A stretch of DNA of 24,377 nt from Hyphochytrium catenoides. Taxonomy: Eukaryota; Sar; Hyphochytriomycetes; Hyphochytriales; Hyphochytriaceae. The stretch covers positions 1 to 24,377 of the forward strand of contig FLMG01003846.1 in assembly GCA_900088475.1 (NCBI GenBank). The letters run 5' to 3'. Position numbers and translations under genes: made by a program. The notes under the pieces are model-generated. The model saw only the letters and a list, made by a program, of their open reading frames with translations. It was not told the origin of the DNA and searched no databases. Of the stretch, positions 10,290-20,386 are shown piece by piece (within the stretch, counting starts at the first letter, position 1; every line of letters begins with the position of its first letter).

Positions 10290-11702
10290 ATGGCTAGAAA
10301 CCAAGCAGGAGGACTTGGAACTAGGTTCAGCAAGAAAAGCAGCATTCTGGTATATCTACTACTTGGATGGTATGTGACAACGGCATCAACCCTTGTAGAT
10401 GCCATTGATGGCGCGGAGGACAACCCAGTGGACGACACTGCCGTGAATGAGAGGAAAGAGGCAGAGGGAAGACTGAATAAGCTGCGAAACAGTGCGACCT
10501 CCTACCGAGGTAAGATATCCGAGATACATTATCTACGATGGTATGCCTTTACTCAATAGAGTGAAACAGAGCTCGGGAAGTTCAAGGAGATGTCGCAGGA
10601 TCTGCAAGAGGCAAAAACCCTTGCCCGAAGCTTGTATGGGGAAAAATCCTCTATGTACGCCCAGACTTTAGGAGAAATGGGTGACGGCTATGCAGCATTC
10701 AAAATGTTTGACAAAGCCGCTCCAGCTCTCAGAGAAGCCATGGATATATACCAGTCGGCTCAAGGAGTGGATGTAAGGCATTCCGGAACAACACTAGCTC
10801 CGATATCTAACCTCATGTTGTCAGAGCGCACTTTTCGTCATCACGTCAGAGAAGCTTGCTGAGGTCTACACAATTCAGAAGAAATACAAGGAGGCACTAA
10901 AACTTTACAAGAAGCAGCTTGAACTCATACGGAGTAACCTCGGGGACCGCCACGTGGCTTATGTTATGGTAAGAACCGCGCAACTGGAGCATTCACCCAG
11001 ACTTCCGATTGACGTCTGCTTATAGTGCCTGAAGAACATTGCGAAGCAGTACGCATACCTGAAGAAATACAAGTCAGCACTCAAAGCCATCGATAAACTC
11101 AACAAACAATTAGAAGATCCCGACGGAGGCTTTACTTTGGAAACCGCCCGATTTGTCACTGGTAATGACCCGTATTGAGCAACAACTGAACCCACAACAT
11201 AATGTACCATTTTGCGTTGTGGACAGGGTTACACGCGGATAACGAAAAACGACGCGAAGAGTTACACGCTATGGTGTTTGAGGATCGCGCTGACATCCTT
11301 ACAAAATTGGAGAGATTTGATGAAGCTTTGGCGGCTCAAGAGGTAAGCAGCTGCGATCGTGATATGTAACTCATTCTCTTACAATGATCAATCCTCTGGT
11401 AGCGTGGTGTCAAGTACCAGAAGCTTGCCTTTGGAGATAATAGTATGGCTGTGGCCTTCAGTCTCAATCGTGTCGCGGGAATTTATCACGCACAGGGCAA
11501 ATTGGAGCTGAGTATACCATACTTGGAAGGAGCTGTTGAGATTGCAAAGAAGGTGCACGGGAAAGACCACAACCTCGTCGTGCAGGGTCAGGACATGATA
11601 GCAAGACTGAAAAGGGATGTGACTCAGCGTACGGCAGCAGGCAATTCTGATGACTTTGAAACCGGTGATAAAACTCATGGCACAGTCAAGGAAGATTTAT
11701 AG
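10290..11702 (+). CDS. TPR-repeat protein with N-terminal signal peptide or anchor
   Basis: Six exons (10290-10509, 10570-10772, 10825-10968, 11026-11161, 11227-11342, 11403-11702) join in phase into 372 residues, with TAG at 11700-11702. Residues 17-35 are hydrophobic after a basic stretch (SSILVYLLLGWYVTTAST), consistent with a signal peptide or signal anchor. An acidic segment follows. From about 85 to 350 there are tetratricopeptide-like helical pairs of the kinesin-light-chain type, for example LAEVYTIQKKYKEALKLYKK, IAKQYAYLKKYKSALKAI and VAGIYHAQGKLELSIPYLEG. TPR proteins are scaffolds, and the leader suggests action in the secretory pathway or at a membrane facing the lumen, which is inferred. 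Introns are very short (52-65 nt). At the first intron the acceptor AAACAG was chosen over CAATAG because only it keeps the frame. No enzymatic domain is seen. Confidence 0.85.
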
Positions 11703-11917
11703 TCGAAGATAGGGTCATAAACCGCGGTAAGGGCCTGCTTTCCTATTCTTCCTATCGCCGCTTCAGATCTTCCTCGGGTTTGATCGAAGATAGGACACAC
11801 TATGTCCATGTTTGTGCTCCTCATAGGTGCTCCTCGTACGCTCTGAAGCCTCAAATTAGATTCTATAGATGAATCATTAAGGGCTGGTGCTTGACTCACG
11901 AGAAGTCAAACAGCACT

Positions 11918-11923
11918 AATAAA
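11918..11923 (+). terminator. AATAAA poly(A) signal candidate
   Basis: AATAAA followed by an AT run lies 216 bases after the TPR gene stop, in the short gap between that gene and the convergent aquaporin gene. The position fits a cleavage and polyadenylation signal. This is motif evidence only. Confidence 0.4.
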
Positions 11924-11989
11924 TATATATACAATCTTTGCTCTTACATTAGCTTTATGATCAATACTGATATCTAGTAGGAGACGATA

Positions 11990-12697
11990 TTATACTATTG
12001 GCTGAGCCTTCATCTGGAAGTTCTCGGTGCTGCGCTGAGGAAACTCATCTGGACATACCACCCAGAAAAATAAGGCAGCTAGAGCTCCACCCATAAATGG
12101 ACCAAAGATGTAGAGATGGAGGTGATCCCACCCTCCGTGAACGCATGTAAGACCGAAGCCAACTGCGGGGTTGAAGGCACCACCACTAATCGGGCCACAG
12201 GAGTAGGCGCTGAATAGAACGGTCAAACCTATTGCTGCGCCAAAGAAACCGTTGCCTTCCTGAGACTTAGTGGTAGCAGTATGCAAGACAACAGCCACGA
12301 GGAAGAAGGTAGAAATGAGCTCGGCCATGAAGGCCTGGCCGTTGGTGGCTTCATTGCTTGGGTTGATTGGTACAGTACGACCGGTAATTGCGGCTCCCAT
12401 GGCAGCACCGACAACGCCCCCTAGACACTGAACGAGGCAGTAGATAAGAGCCGCCACCACGTTCAGCTTCCCGCGGAGCACGATACCAAGGGTCACGGCA
12501 GGATTATAGTGAGCGCCGGAAACATGGCCTCCCATCCAAATCATCACCATAAGACATATTCCAATTGCGAAAGGGGCATAATTTCCAGCTGTTGCCACCG
12601 ACGTCTCAACGGTGAAAACTAGAGCAAAGGTACCGACAAACTCTGTCAAGTACCTGGCTACAAACTTCCTCCAGAGATGAGGCACTTCTTGGCTCAT
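11990..12697 (-). CDS. Aquaporin / major intrinsic protein
   Basis: Single-exon membrane channel of 235 residues, ATG at 12695-12697 and TAA at 11990-11992. It has the family's six hydrophobic segments and two half-helix NPA loops: GAHYNPAVTLG (Asn65-Pro66-Ala67) and ISGGAFNPAVGFG (Asn176-Pro177-Ala178). MIP channels carry water, glycerol or small neutral solutes across membranes. The first loop is canonical. In the second, the residue after NPA is Val179, where most aquaporins have the arginine of the aromatic/arginine selectivity filter. That loss usually predicts a wider or less selective pore, so calling this a strict water channel would be unsafe. The C-terminal tail is short (about 20 residues) and has no clear sorting motif. 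The gene is convergent with the TPR gene. The start is supported by the typical short N-terminal tail before helix 1 (RYLTEFVGTFALVF). Confidence 0.93.
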   Translation of the reverse strand: MSQEVPHLWRKFVARYLTEFVGTFALVFTVETSVATAGNYAPFAIGICLMVMIWMGGHVSGAHYNPAVTLGIVLRGKLNVVAALIYCLVQCLGGVVGAAMGAAITGRTVPINPSNEATNGQAFMAELISTFFLVAVVLHTATTKSQEGNGFFGAAIGLTVLFSAYSCGPISGGAFNPAVGFGLTCVHGGWDHLHLYIFGPFMGGALAALFFWVVCPDEFPQRSTENFQMKAQPIV

Positions 12698-15600
12698 ATT
12701 GGCAGAGATGGCTCTCGCAATAGTTTATCTTGATACCTGGTCTATCTATACAGCGGCAGCGGCACTCTGTTTGCGAGGGCGATGGAATTTTATGATCTGG
12801 TTGACCTGGAGCTTTACGGTGCCTTTGACTCCACTATCATCTGCCTCAGGCTACGACTACATTGAGGGGAAGGTGCATTGCTGCACTAAAAATACGCACG
12901 GACGATGAGGATGTCTTTGAACCCTTCTCCTTGATAGAGGGGAGACAACCTACCAAGAGCGTGTGGCTTGCTGGGGCTAAAGCGGGGTATGAAGGCAGGC
13001 ATTGGCTGCTTCGTCAAAAAGAAAAGGCTGTCAGCCCATCAGCATTCTTCGCACTCTTGTAAACTCTGAAGCTGTTGGAAGCCTTACTTTCGGAGGATGA
13101 AATGAAACTTCTCGCAGATCGCAGGAATTGTATTCTGAAATTGTGAGCAGGACAATGGAGGGGATATGGGATACTACCGTACTGATCTGAAATACCAATC
13201 TTGTGCATCCTCACAGGAAAACACAGAGATAATCAAGGGAGGACCGTTACAACATCGTCCCTGCCAAAGGAAGCTGTTGTGAGTACTGAAAGGACAGGAT
13301 TGACACCGTGCCTCGAGGTCAGGACAGTGTAGTCGAGGAACGTCCTACAGTCTAGTTCGAAGTAATGTTCCTGATCCTAGAAATGCAAACAGAACTGTTT
13401 GTAAATAGACCCAGCCATGCTAGGTAGGTGTTGGTCTTGACTGCTGTAGCTCATCGTTTGCCTCTGTTTCCCCGCTCTTGCTCAGCACAGTGGCTTTCCT
13501 TTTTGTTCGGGGTTAGCTTTATTAGAGAAAGATAGGGCTAAAAAAAGCACATCCTGGGAACTGCAACGAAAAAACAATAGGTTGTTGAACAGGATGACAC
13601 AAGGACGACAAAGTGCGCCACCGGTAGACTGATAGAGCAGTCCAACAGGGCTTGCCTTCTCATTTCTGAAGCTGCCGTTGAAGGAGCAAATGTAGGAAGA
13701 ACTGTTCAACGGACAAGGTAAGACACAGATCCGATAGAAGAAGAACAAACTGATACTGAGCACGAGTTGACTTTTTTAGTAGAAAACATATATCCAATCG
13801 CATAAAAACGAGGTGCCGAGCACGAGGTCAATAACATAACGCTATTCTGATGCGTCTTATCTTTGACCCAAGATTACCCTACGCTCGCCGCTACCCTACC
13901 CTCACCACTACCCTATGCTGACTGCCACTGGAACTACACGGATCTTTTGAAGACACATACATGCCGTTGGATCTGACTTTAGGTTGGATGCCGTTAACTG
14001 GGTATGTAGCCACTTGTACCAACGGACACACCTGGCACTTAGTTATTAGTTATTATGCCAGATTCTTCACTAGAAAACGCAGCAATACTAATGAAGCTCA
14101 CAATTCCATCTCCGCGTTGCTTGACGGCAAACTTCTTTTGAGTTCACTGACGACTACTTCAATAGCCCACACGTGTTGGGTTGGCTTGGAAAACGAAAGA
14201 CGACTGCTGCTGACGAGCCAAAGCGGTAGGCTCTAATAACCATAGTCATCGACCATCAATTGAGGGAAAGTAGTCAAGTGGAGGTGACTTGTCGTCCACA
14301 GCGCGGCCTTCCCCTTATAGCGCGGCCCAAAAAGCAACAAGTCTCCTAAGCATTTGGAAGTTTCTTTAGTGACAGCATTATCAATCATATATGATACGAA
14401 GAGTGGACCTTAGACGACGTTTTTTCCGTGGGTCTATCTCATCTTCCTAGTTCTGAACGTAGAGAGTTACGTGGACCTTTGTCTTAGCATCTATGTCTTC
14501 TTCGGAGGGGAGAAACAACAACAACGTGGCTCGTAGTAGTGATGCAAACCTTACCTCTTCAATGACGAGACGTGACTGGAGGTTGCACGTGGGGCAGGAT
14601 TCCTGGTGAGCATATGCAGGATTTGATTTTTTGTATCCATATCCCATAGGATTTCACCTCTGGCAAGGTGCCTGAAAAGGCGCATAGTAAGGTAGAAATG
14701 AACCCCTAATTCTTGCGGAAGTACATCAGTAGAAAGTGCCATTCATTGACCTTCTATATGACAAGTCAAGTCGCTATTCAGGCTTGGCTCGTTATGTTAT
14801 GGCCTCTGCGTCACGAAGTTTAATAGTGGCCGTAATAGCACATTGCCTTGCTACGGTTTCCAGACCCGTGTATGAGCAAAGTCCGAACGTGAAGGCATAA
14901 AACAAACAACTAATAAGGACAGCAGGATGGCGGAAAGCAAAACAAGGCATGACATCATGGTCAAGGCTAGGCGCCAAGGTCAACTCCAGGCTTTTGGCTC
15001 TGTTTCTTTTGCAACTTTAAGTATGCACCCTTAATGAGCGTACTTGTGGAGAAAGACACACTCTAAGTCATCATAGTTGTTAGTAACCTTCTTCGCAATA
15101 GAGACTCTGACCGTCCTGGTGGAAGGACACAGACGGATCTGCACCACATATTGTATCCCTTACACCGCCACCAGTGTCTTCAAACTCACCTGAAGTGCAT
15201 GAAGTAACAAGCCTTTTGTCTATTAGCTCTTTAAAAAGTTTACGCCACTTTACTCTGATTGTTCCTGTTACAGGGGTTCCCGATTGTTGGTGTGCACGAA
15301 TCAAAAGTTATCATTCTCCTTTCGGTATGCAATAGGGCCACTAATAGAAAAATAGCCTTTCTCTTGTTGTGTCTTCCAGTCTCTAGCCTCATTACGTCGA
15401 TGATTGCCATGTGGATGGGCAATGGGAAGGAGCTTTGCAGAGAAGGAAGTCTGTGAATGACCTCATCTCAATCGATTGCTATCGCCGCTTTGAACCAGCA
15501 CTATCCAGGCGCTGGCCTCGTTAACTATTGGTTCCTAGCCCTAACTAGCGACCTAAGGCCATAATGGATTGATGAGGCTAAGATGAATAGTTCTATGGAG

Positions 15601-16088
15601 ATTTATCGTATTGTAAATTACTGCACCACTTTCCTGTCAGGTCAATGAAACTACCAGTTACTATTCGGGACACATAAGTCAATTATCAAGGATCGGAATG
15701 TTCGTTACAAACGCTCTCCAGCCCAATGATGAGCCTTCAAAAGCCACGCCTCCTCCTTAGTCCTTTTGAATAACAGAGCAGGCGAAGAAAGCTTCTCTAA
15801 CGAAGGCAGCGCGGATGGAAACGTGACCCAGGATTAATAGCCCTCAATAGGTACCATCATTGGCTCCAACTCGTGACGGAAAGGCTAAAGGACCGACTTG
15901 CCTGGAGGTGCAAGCTCAGTCTTGGATTGATATTTGGCCATTCCAACATCCTATAGATCCCACTTAAACAAAGGAATGCGCTCACAAGGCTGCCTGCGCT
16001 CCTACCGGATGAAGGTATGGTCAAAGTGGGTGGATTAAGTTGTGAAGACTACATGCCCGCCTAGGAGAAGAGTGCTACCCGTGTGAGC
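12698..16088. other. Gene-poor region
   Basis: About 3.4 kb without a gene I can support. Open frames up to 93 codons occur on both strands but overlap each other and show no family pattern. Two places deserve mention. On the - strand, about 15190-15264, a segment reading VKWRKLFKELIDKRLVTS lies between a CTGTAACAG acceptor and a CAGGTGAGT donor. On the - strand, about 14549-14647, a frame from ATG contains CPTC and ends at a GAGGTAAGG donor. Either could be an isolated exon of an undetected gene. On the + strand, an ATG at 13961 opens a 91-codon frame of no known family. The right end should hold the phosphodiesterase promoter. A small tandem repeat lies at 13874-13924. Confidence 0.45.
13874..13924. 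repeat. Three tandem 17-bp units containing TACCCT
   Basis: Three consecutive 17-base units begin at 13874, 13891 and 13908, each starting with TTACCCTA or CTACCCTA and diverging towards the end. Read on the other strand they contain AGGGTA, which resembles telomere-type hexamers, but the unit is 17 bases and there are only three copies. It is best called a minisatellite fragment. Confidence 0.6.
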
Positions 16089-18089
16089 ATGATGGCCAAG
16101 GCGGCGGTAACACCATTCGCGAAGAGGACTGGTGGACGAAGGCAAGCCAAGGCCCACCTTCACGCTGACCAGTTGACACGTCTTGGGAGGCTTCGTATAA
16201 AACTTCAAGGCTATTTGCGGGGAGTGCAAGCGGAGGTCTTCTTTGGTGGTTTGACAGCAATTTATGGGATTGTGGTTCTTCTAGAACTATTACTGACAGA
16301 ATCATCGGCCCCCGACGATGTGGCAAGGTATTTAAAGGAAAGGGTATTCCCGCCACTCAACGTGGTGCTTGTTACGGTGCTCCTAGCCGAAGTCTGCCTC
16401 AAAGTTTTCGCCTACGGTCACGTTTACTTGGTAAAGGCATGGAACGCCTTTGATGCCATGGTAGTGGTGGCTTCTTTCATCCTTACTTACCTCCAACAGT
16501 TCAACCTCATATCCGGGGCCGGTGTGTTCGTGATTATTCTTAGACTGTTACGGCTTTTCCGCCTCGTCGTTGTCTTTGAAAGAATCAAGTCGAGGGCAAG
16601 GATAGTGGCAAACATTGCGGGAGATGAGGGCATTGGTACCCCTCTCGAGAAGGTTCTGGCTTACCTAAGTGAGATGTCAGATATGCAAGGCTTGCACCCA
16701 AAATATCATGACAACATCTTCTATATTATGGAAGTCATCAAGTCCAATCGTCTCTACCAGACATCTGAAGATGCTCTGGATAAACAAGATTTGGATGACG
16801 AGACCAGAATGTGGCTGAAAGGTACAATGGCGCCTGCACCTCAAATGCTAAACCCTAAGACCGCAAAGCTGCTAGGGATCGAGATGCCAGAAGGAAGTGG
16901 AGGGGACGCTAACAAGAGCATAAAGAAAAGCATGCCAAAAGCTCTAATCAAGAAGGCGCTTAGCCTGAAAAATATTCCTGAGCTTGTGGTTGAAAACGAA
17001 GCGGAGCTCACAGAAATTCTGAAACTCAGTGCGTCCTGGGACTTCAATGTTCTCGCCTTACAGAAAGTAACGAAGGGCAACACCATACGGCACCTTGGTG
17101 TATTCCTTTTCAAAAAGCATAACCTCTTAGAGGAGGTGAAATGTGGCATGGAGGTGCTAATGTGCTTCTTTAAGGGCATTCAGGATGGATACAAGGCAAA
17201 CCCTTACCATAATGCGATCCATGGAGCAGATGTGATGCAGACGATGAACTATTTCGTCTGTCTACCAGACATCGCGAGATGTCTCACCCCAATGGACAAA
17301 ATGATTGCCCTAGTGGCCGGTGCTATCCATGACTACAAACACGATGGCGTTAACAATTTATTTCACGTCAACTCACAAAGCGAGCTGGCGCTGCGATACA
17401 ACGATGTTGCTCCCTTGGAAAGCATGCACGTTGCTGAAGCATTTGCACTGATGAGGTCAGGACAAGGGGAAGCTAACATTCTGCGCAACCTTCCACCCGA
17501 CCAAGCGAAATACTGCAGGACGTTGATGATAGAGATGGTCCTTTCAACTGATATGTCCGTTCACTTTGAGAAGACTGCTCTATTTAAGACCAAGATCGTG
17601 CTATCGGAGCAAAATGAAGATGATCAAGGACGCTTCAAGCTGCCAGAGGAACAGGACAAACGGCTTTTGCTAAAGTATGCTCTGCATACTGCCGATGTAT
17701 CTAACCCTGCCAAGAATTTGTTCCTGATGCTGTCATGGACCCAACGCGTGGTGGAAGAGTTTTTCCAGCAGGGAGAGAAAGAAAAGGCACTCGGTCTTCC
17801 AATCTCTCCGTTTATGGACAGAGCTAATCCGAATCTGATCAAGCAGCAGTGCGGTTTCATCGACTTTATCGTAAAGCCAATGTATGAACTCTGGGGAGAG
17901 ATCCTGACAGAAGTGAAAAAGGGGCCATTAGCGAATGTAGAGAAAAACAAGGAATTCTGGAAGAGCTTGCCGGACACGACAAAGCCATCAGACTTCCCTT
18001 CTTTACTAGAAAAGTATTGCCCTGCTGAAAGTGCCCAGTCCGGCATTTATAGTGTGGACGAGCGACCACAAGATCCAGCTAACGGCTAA
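16089..18089 (+). CDS. Voltage-sensor-like domain fused to class I cyclic nucleotide phosphodiesterase
   Basis: Intronless gene of 666 residues, two ATGs at 16089 and 16092, TAA at 18087-18089. The C-terminal half (about 340-640) is a class I PDE that hydrolyses cAMP and/or cGMP. Metal-site motifs are complete: YHNAIHGADV (His374, His378), HDYKHDG (His414, Asp415) and HTADVSNPAK (Asp536), with the purine-clamp Gln587 in QCGFIDF. The N-terminal part (about 49-165) has four hydrophobic segments resembling S1-S4 of voltage-gated channels. S2 holds Glu101, the S2-S3 link has WNAFD (Asp122), and S4 carries Arg152, Arg155 and Arg158 at every third residue. No S5-pore-S6 follows, so the layout resembles Hv1 or voltage-sensing phosphatases rather than a channel. 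About 170 residues link the halves. Cyclic nucleotide specificity cannot be read from the sequence. Voltage control of hydrolysis is inference. The lack of introns contrasts with most neighbours. Confidence 0.93.
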   Translation: MMAKAAVTPFAKRTGGRRQAKAHLHADQLTRLGRLRIKLQGYLRGVQAEVFFGGLTAIYGIVVLLELLLTESSAPDDVARYLKERVFPPLNVVLVTVLLAEVCLKVFAYGHVYLVKAWNAFDAMVVVASFILTYLQQFNLISGAGVFVIILRLLRLFRLVVVFERIKSRARIVANIAGDEGIGTPLEKVLAYLSEMSDMQGLHPKYHDNIFYIMEVIKSNRLYQTSEDALDKQDLDDETRMWLKGTMAPAPQMLNPKTAKLLGIEMPEGSGGDANKSIKKSMPKALIKKALSLKNIPELVVENEAELTEILKLSASWDFNVLALQKVTKGNTIRHLGVFLFKKHNLLEEVKCGMEVLMCFFKGIQDGYKANPYHNAIHGADVMQTMNYFVCLPDIARCLTPMDKMIALVAGAIHDYKHDGVNNLFHVNSQSELALRYNDVAPLESMHVAEAFALMRSGQGEANILRNLPPDQAKYCRTLMIEMVLSTDMSVHFEKTALFKTKIVLSEQNEDDQGRFKLPEEQDKRLLLKYALHTADVSNPAKNLFLMLSWTQRVVEEFFQQGEKEKALGLPISPFMDRANPNLIKQQCGFIDFIVKPMYELWGEILTEVKKGPLANVEKNKEFWKSLPDTTKPSDFPSLLEKYCPAESAQSGIYSVDERPQDPANG

Positions 18090-18393
18090 GGCTGTGAGCC
18101 CATCCACTGCTGAGTGGAAGTAGCCATCAGGCCTCTCCTTGTTGGCCATGATAGATCTTTTTAACAAGGAAAGTGCTTGTAATAATACATGGACCATCGC
18201 AACCTCCTAGACGCAACCAGAGTTTTCGATGACCTCATGGCCCGGCGAATTCTGTTGGTCGGTGTACTTACACTAACGGACATAATATGCTCTGCCATGG
18301 CCATTGGGGCTCGTTCTCTGCCTTCTTTAGCCAGATCTACTGATGCTGCTTGCCGGCCCGATGAGCTTCATCTATGGAGAATCGTCAAGAGTC
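18090..18393. other. Gap between convergent genes
   Basis: Some 300 bases between the stops of the phosphodiesterase (+) and Lifeguard-type (-) genes. An 86-codon open frame on the + strand (18189-18449) overlaps the last exon of the Lifeguard gene and has no family pattern, so I do not call it. This stretch should hold the 3' untranslated regions of both genes. Confidence 0.5.
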
Positions 18394-19436
18394 TCAATCA
18401 CTCCAAATCCACCCTCGAAGGGCGGTTAAGAGAGAGAAGAAGAGATTGATGATGTCCAGGTAGAGGCTAATGGCCCCATAGATATAGTCATCCTCCCCTA
18501 CGATTGTGTCACATGTGCGGCAGTGCATCTGATAAGCAAACGATTGTAAAGTCATATCTTGGCCATGCTCTTACCTGAGCGATTGATAATAGCCCATGTG
18601 TCGTAAATAATATAAGCAGAGAAGAGCAACGAGCCCAAAATTCCGTACCACATCCCTGTTTGCCATCCCAGCAAGGAGTAGACGAGGCCCCAGCCAACCA
18701 AAAGAAAGAGGGAGCAAGAGAGCCCCATGCCCAGAAAGGAGAAGTCACGTCTTGAGGTAAGAGTGTACGCTGTAAGACTCTGGAGCAAGAGCATTCAGCT
18801 AATCGGACGAACAGCAGCGTAAACCACTTCACCTACCACAAAGACTATGAGTGTGATTCCTGCAGCTTCCGCCAACAAAGCTATCATCCCTGCCGAGGCA
18901 TAAGCAGCGCCAATGGTTCCTATAGTGTACGCCTCAAGGAACGTCCAGGCACACAACAAGTAGGCGTTGTATGGGTAGGTTTGACTGTAGAAGAACATAG
19001 CTATCAACAGCAAGAGACTCAACACCATCCCTTGGCGTGGAGTTGAGAAGGTTAAGTCAGACTCTAAGGATCAGAGTTGGCCATCATGAAAGCAAGACCT
19101 ACCTAGAATCGCGAAGCTGGGGTGCTGAAGAACGAAATGTCTCGCTGGTTCGACGATAACGAAGAAGGCACATACTCCCGCTGTAAGAAGAAGCTGGTGG
19201 TACGGAAAGGGGTCAGCTCGTAAAGAAACAGAATGTGACTAAGGAATCGCCGCTACCTGGAGGCTAAGTATGCTATATAGCTTCCTAAGATACGCTTTTA
19301 AAGACATTTGCTCTGTCAACCGCCAGTATTCTTGAGGCAAGAAGAACGAGTTCTGGTTGTCCCCGCTTTCCCGACCATAGCCATCCTCAATGCTGCCGTA
19401 CTTGACGTCATCTCTGCGCTTCACTGGGTCATCCAT
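18394..19436 (-). CDS. Bax inhibitor-1 / Lifeguard (TMBIM) family membrane protein
   Basis: Five exons on the - strand (19436-19257, 19193-19103, 19030-18837, 18779-18575, 18497-18394) join in phase to 257 residues. The family consists of seven-helix proteins of the ER, Golgi or other endomembranes that pass calcium in a pH-dependent way and dampen cell death. The acidic and polar N terminus (1-45) leads into RKLYSILSLQLLLTAGV, typical of the Lifeguard branch, then VEPARHFV, a QTYPYNAYLL segment and AEAYTIGT-like LEAYTIGTIGAAY. The conserved late pair of aspartates is present: Asp215 in YIIYDTW and Asp238 in LYLDIINLF, equivalent to the di-aspartyl pH sensor of bacterial YetJ. Length and helix number match the family. 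It is divergent from the UBA genes on the right and convergent with the phosphodiesterase. All introns are 60-80 nt with GTAGGT, GTAAGA or GTAGCG donors. Confidence 0.95.
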
Positions 19437-20386
19437 AGCTGCAGTTGAGCCGCAAAGCTTTGGCTGGCGACAGCTGCCACCGTAATCAGTGCCTGGCCTC
19501 TCTACGAAATGCGCCAAGTCTCGTTCGCGCTGCAACGAAAAGCTTCCCACCTATCCTCGACTACCGGACAGAGCCATGGTCTTTCATTGGGAGTGGATTG
19601 TGTTCCTTTCCATCTTCTGCGCGTTCTGCGCGTCCATCTACCTGAAGCAGGAAGCTGGCTACACATTGAGCTAAGGCCCTACTACGATGCCTTCTTTGGT
19701 AACCTAAAGAAATCTTCCATAACCAAAAACCTCTTGGACATTTGAAGGCAAATCACCGCTCCACTACACTATTTCTCTGTCTCTTCCATTTTATCTCTCG
19801 TGTCGCGCTCTGTCACGTCGGTGTGAGGGACATCACTGTATATATGTACTAAATTGAGAAGCAATGCTTAGATCTTCCCTCACTCTTTCGAACAACAAAA
19901 TATCTAGCGGATGAGTTAGGGGTGTCTGCCTTTCCTTTGTAGAAAGACTTCCTGAGACAAGAACACGCTCAACTGCACTGGAATCTTCTCTCTCCCTTCC
20001 TACTTGCTCTAGTAGTTGCGCCCAATACCTCTTCACGTGATCGTGACCTCAACATCACCAGCCTCTCTTACTGCCTTCATATCATAATCTCCTTCCTGCT
20101 TCCAAGTTGAACCTTCATCAGTGCTCTATATCATCTCGCTACCTTTACGGGCTGCCTAGGACCGTTCTGTCATACTGCTTTGAGACGGAGCCGTGTTTCT
20201 TATACGTGGCTCCAAACCCAAGAAGCACCGTTTTTCTTTCCGTCATCAGACAGTCCTGCTTGCATTGTTACGCTGAAGTCAGCCCTCACAGGCGTGCTAA
20301 GTGCCAGTCCATCCCTGAGGGTTCTCTTTACGGAGGAGTTTATGTAAGTGGCCGCGGATGATTTACTTCTGCATGCAAGAACTAAG
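19437..20386. other. Region between divergent genes; unresolved 5' part of the UIM-UBA gene
   Basis: This should contain the Lifeguard gene promoter (-) and the start of the UIM-UBA gene (+). A 32-codon frame at 19576-19674 (+) begins MVFHWEWIVFLSIF and would give one membrane helix, but it has no supporting signal beyond the ATG. A frame open up to 20343, ending EGSLYGGVY at a GTAAGTGG donor, may be an upstream exon of the UIM-UBA gene. The intron to the next candidate exon would then be only 43 nt. I could not fix the start. Confidence 0.35.

Noticed and set aside
13340-13370. AGTTCGAAGT resembling a tRNA B box
   Set aside because: No matching A box or cloverleaf could be folded around it.
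13482-13763. 93-codon - strand frame with a hydrophobic start
   Set aside because: The composition is like translated non-coding DNA, with Phe/Ser/Cys-rich runs. There is no splice or family support.
14300-14327. 9-bp direct repeat AGCGCGGCC, two copies 19 bases apart
   Set aside because: Only two short copies and no mobile-element context. It could occur by chance.
18189-18449. 86-codon + strand frame after the phosphodiesterase
   Set aside because: It overlaps the last exon of the Lifeguard gene on the other strand and resembles no family.
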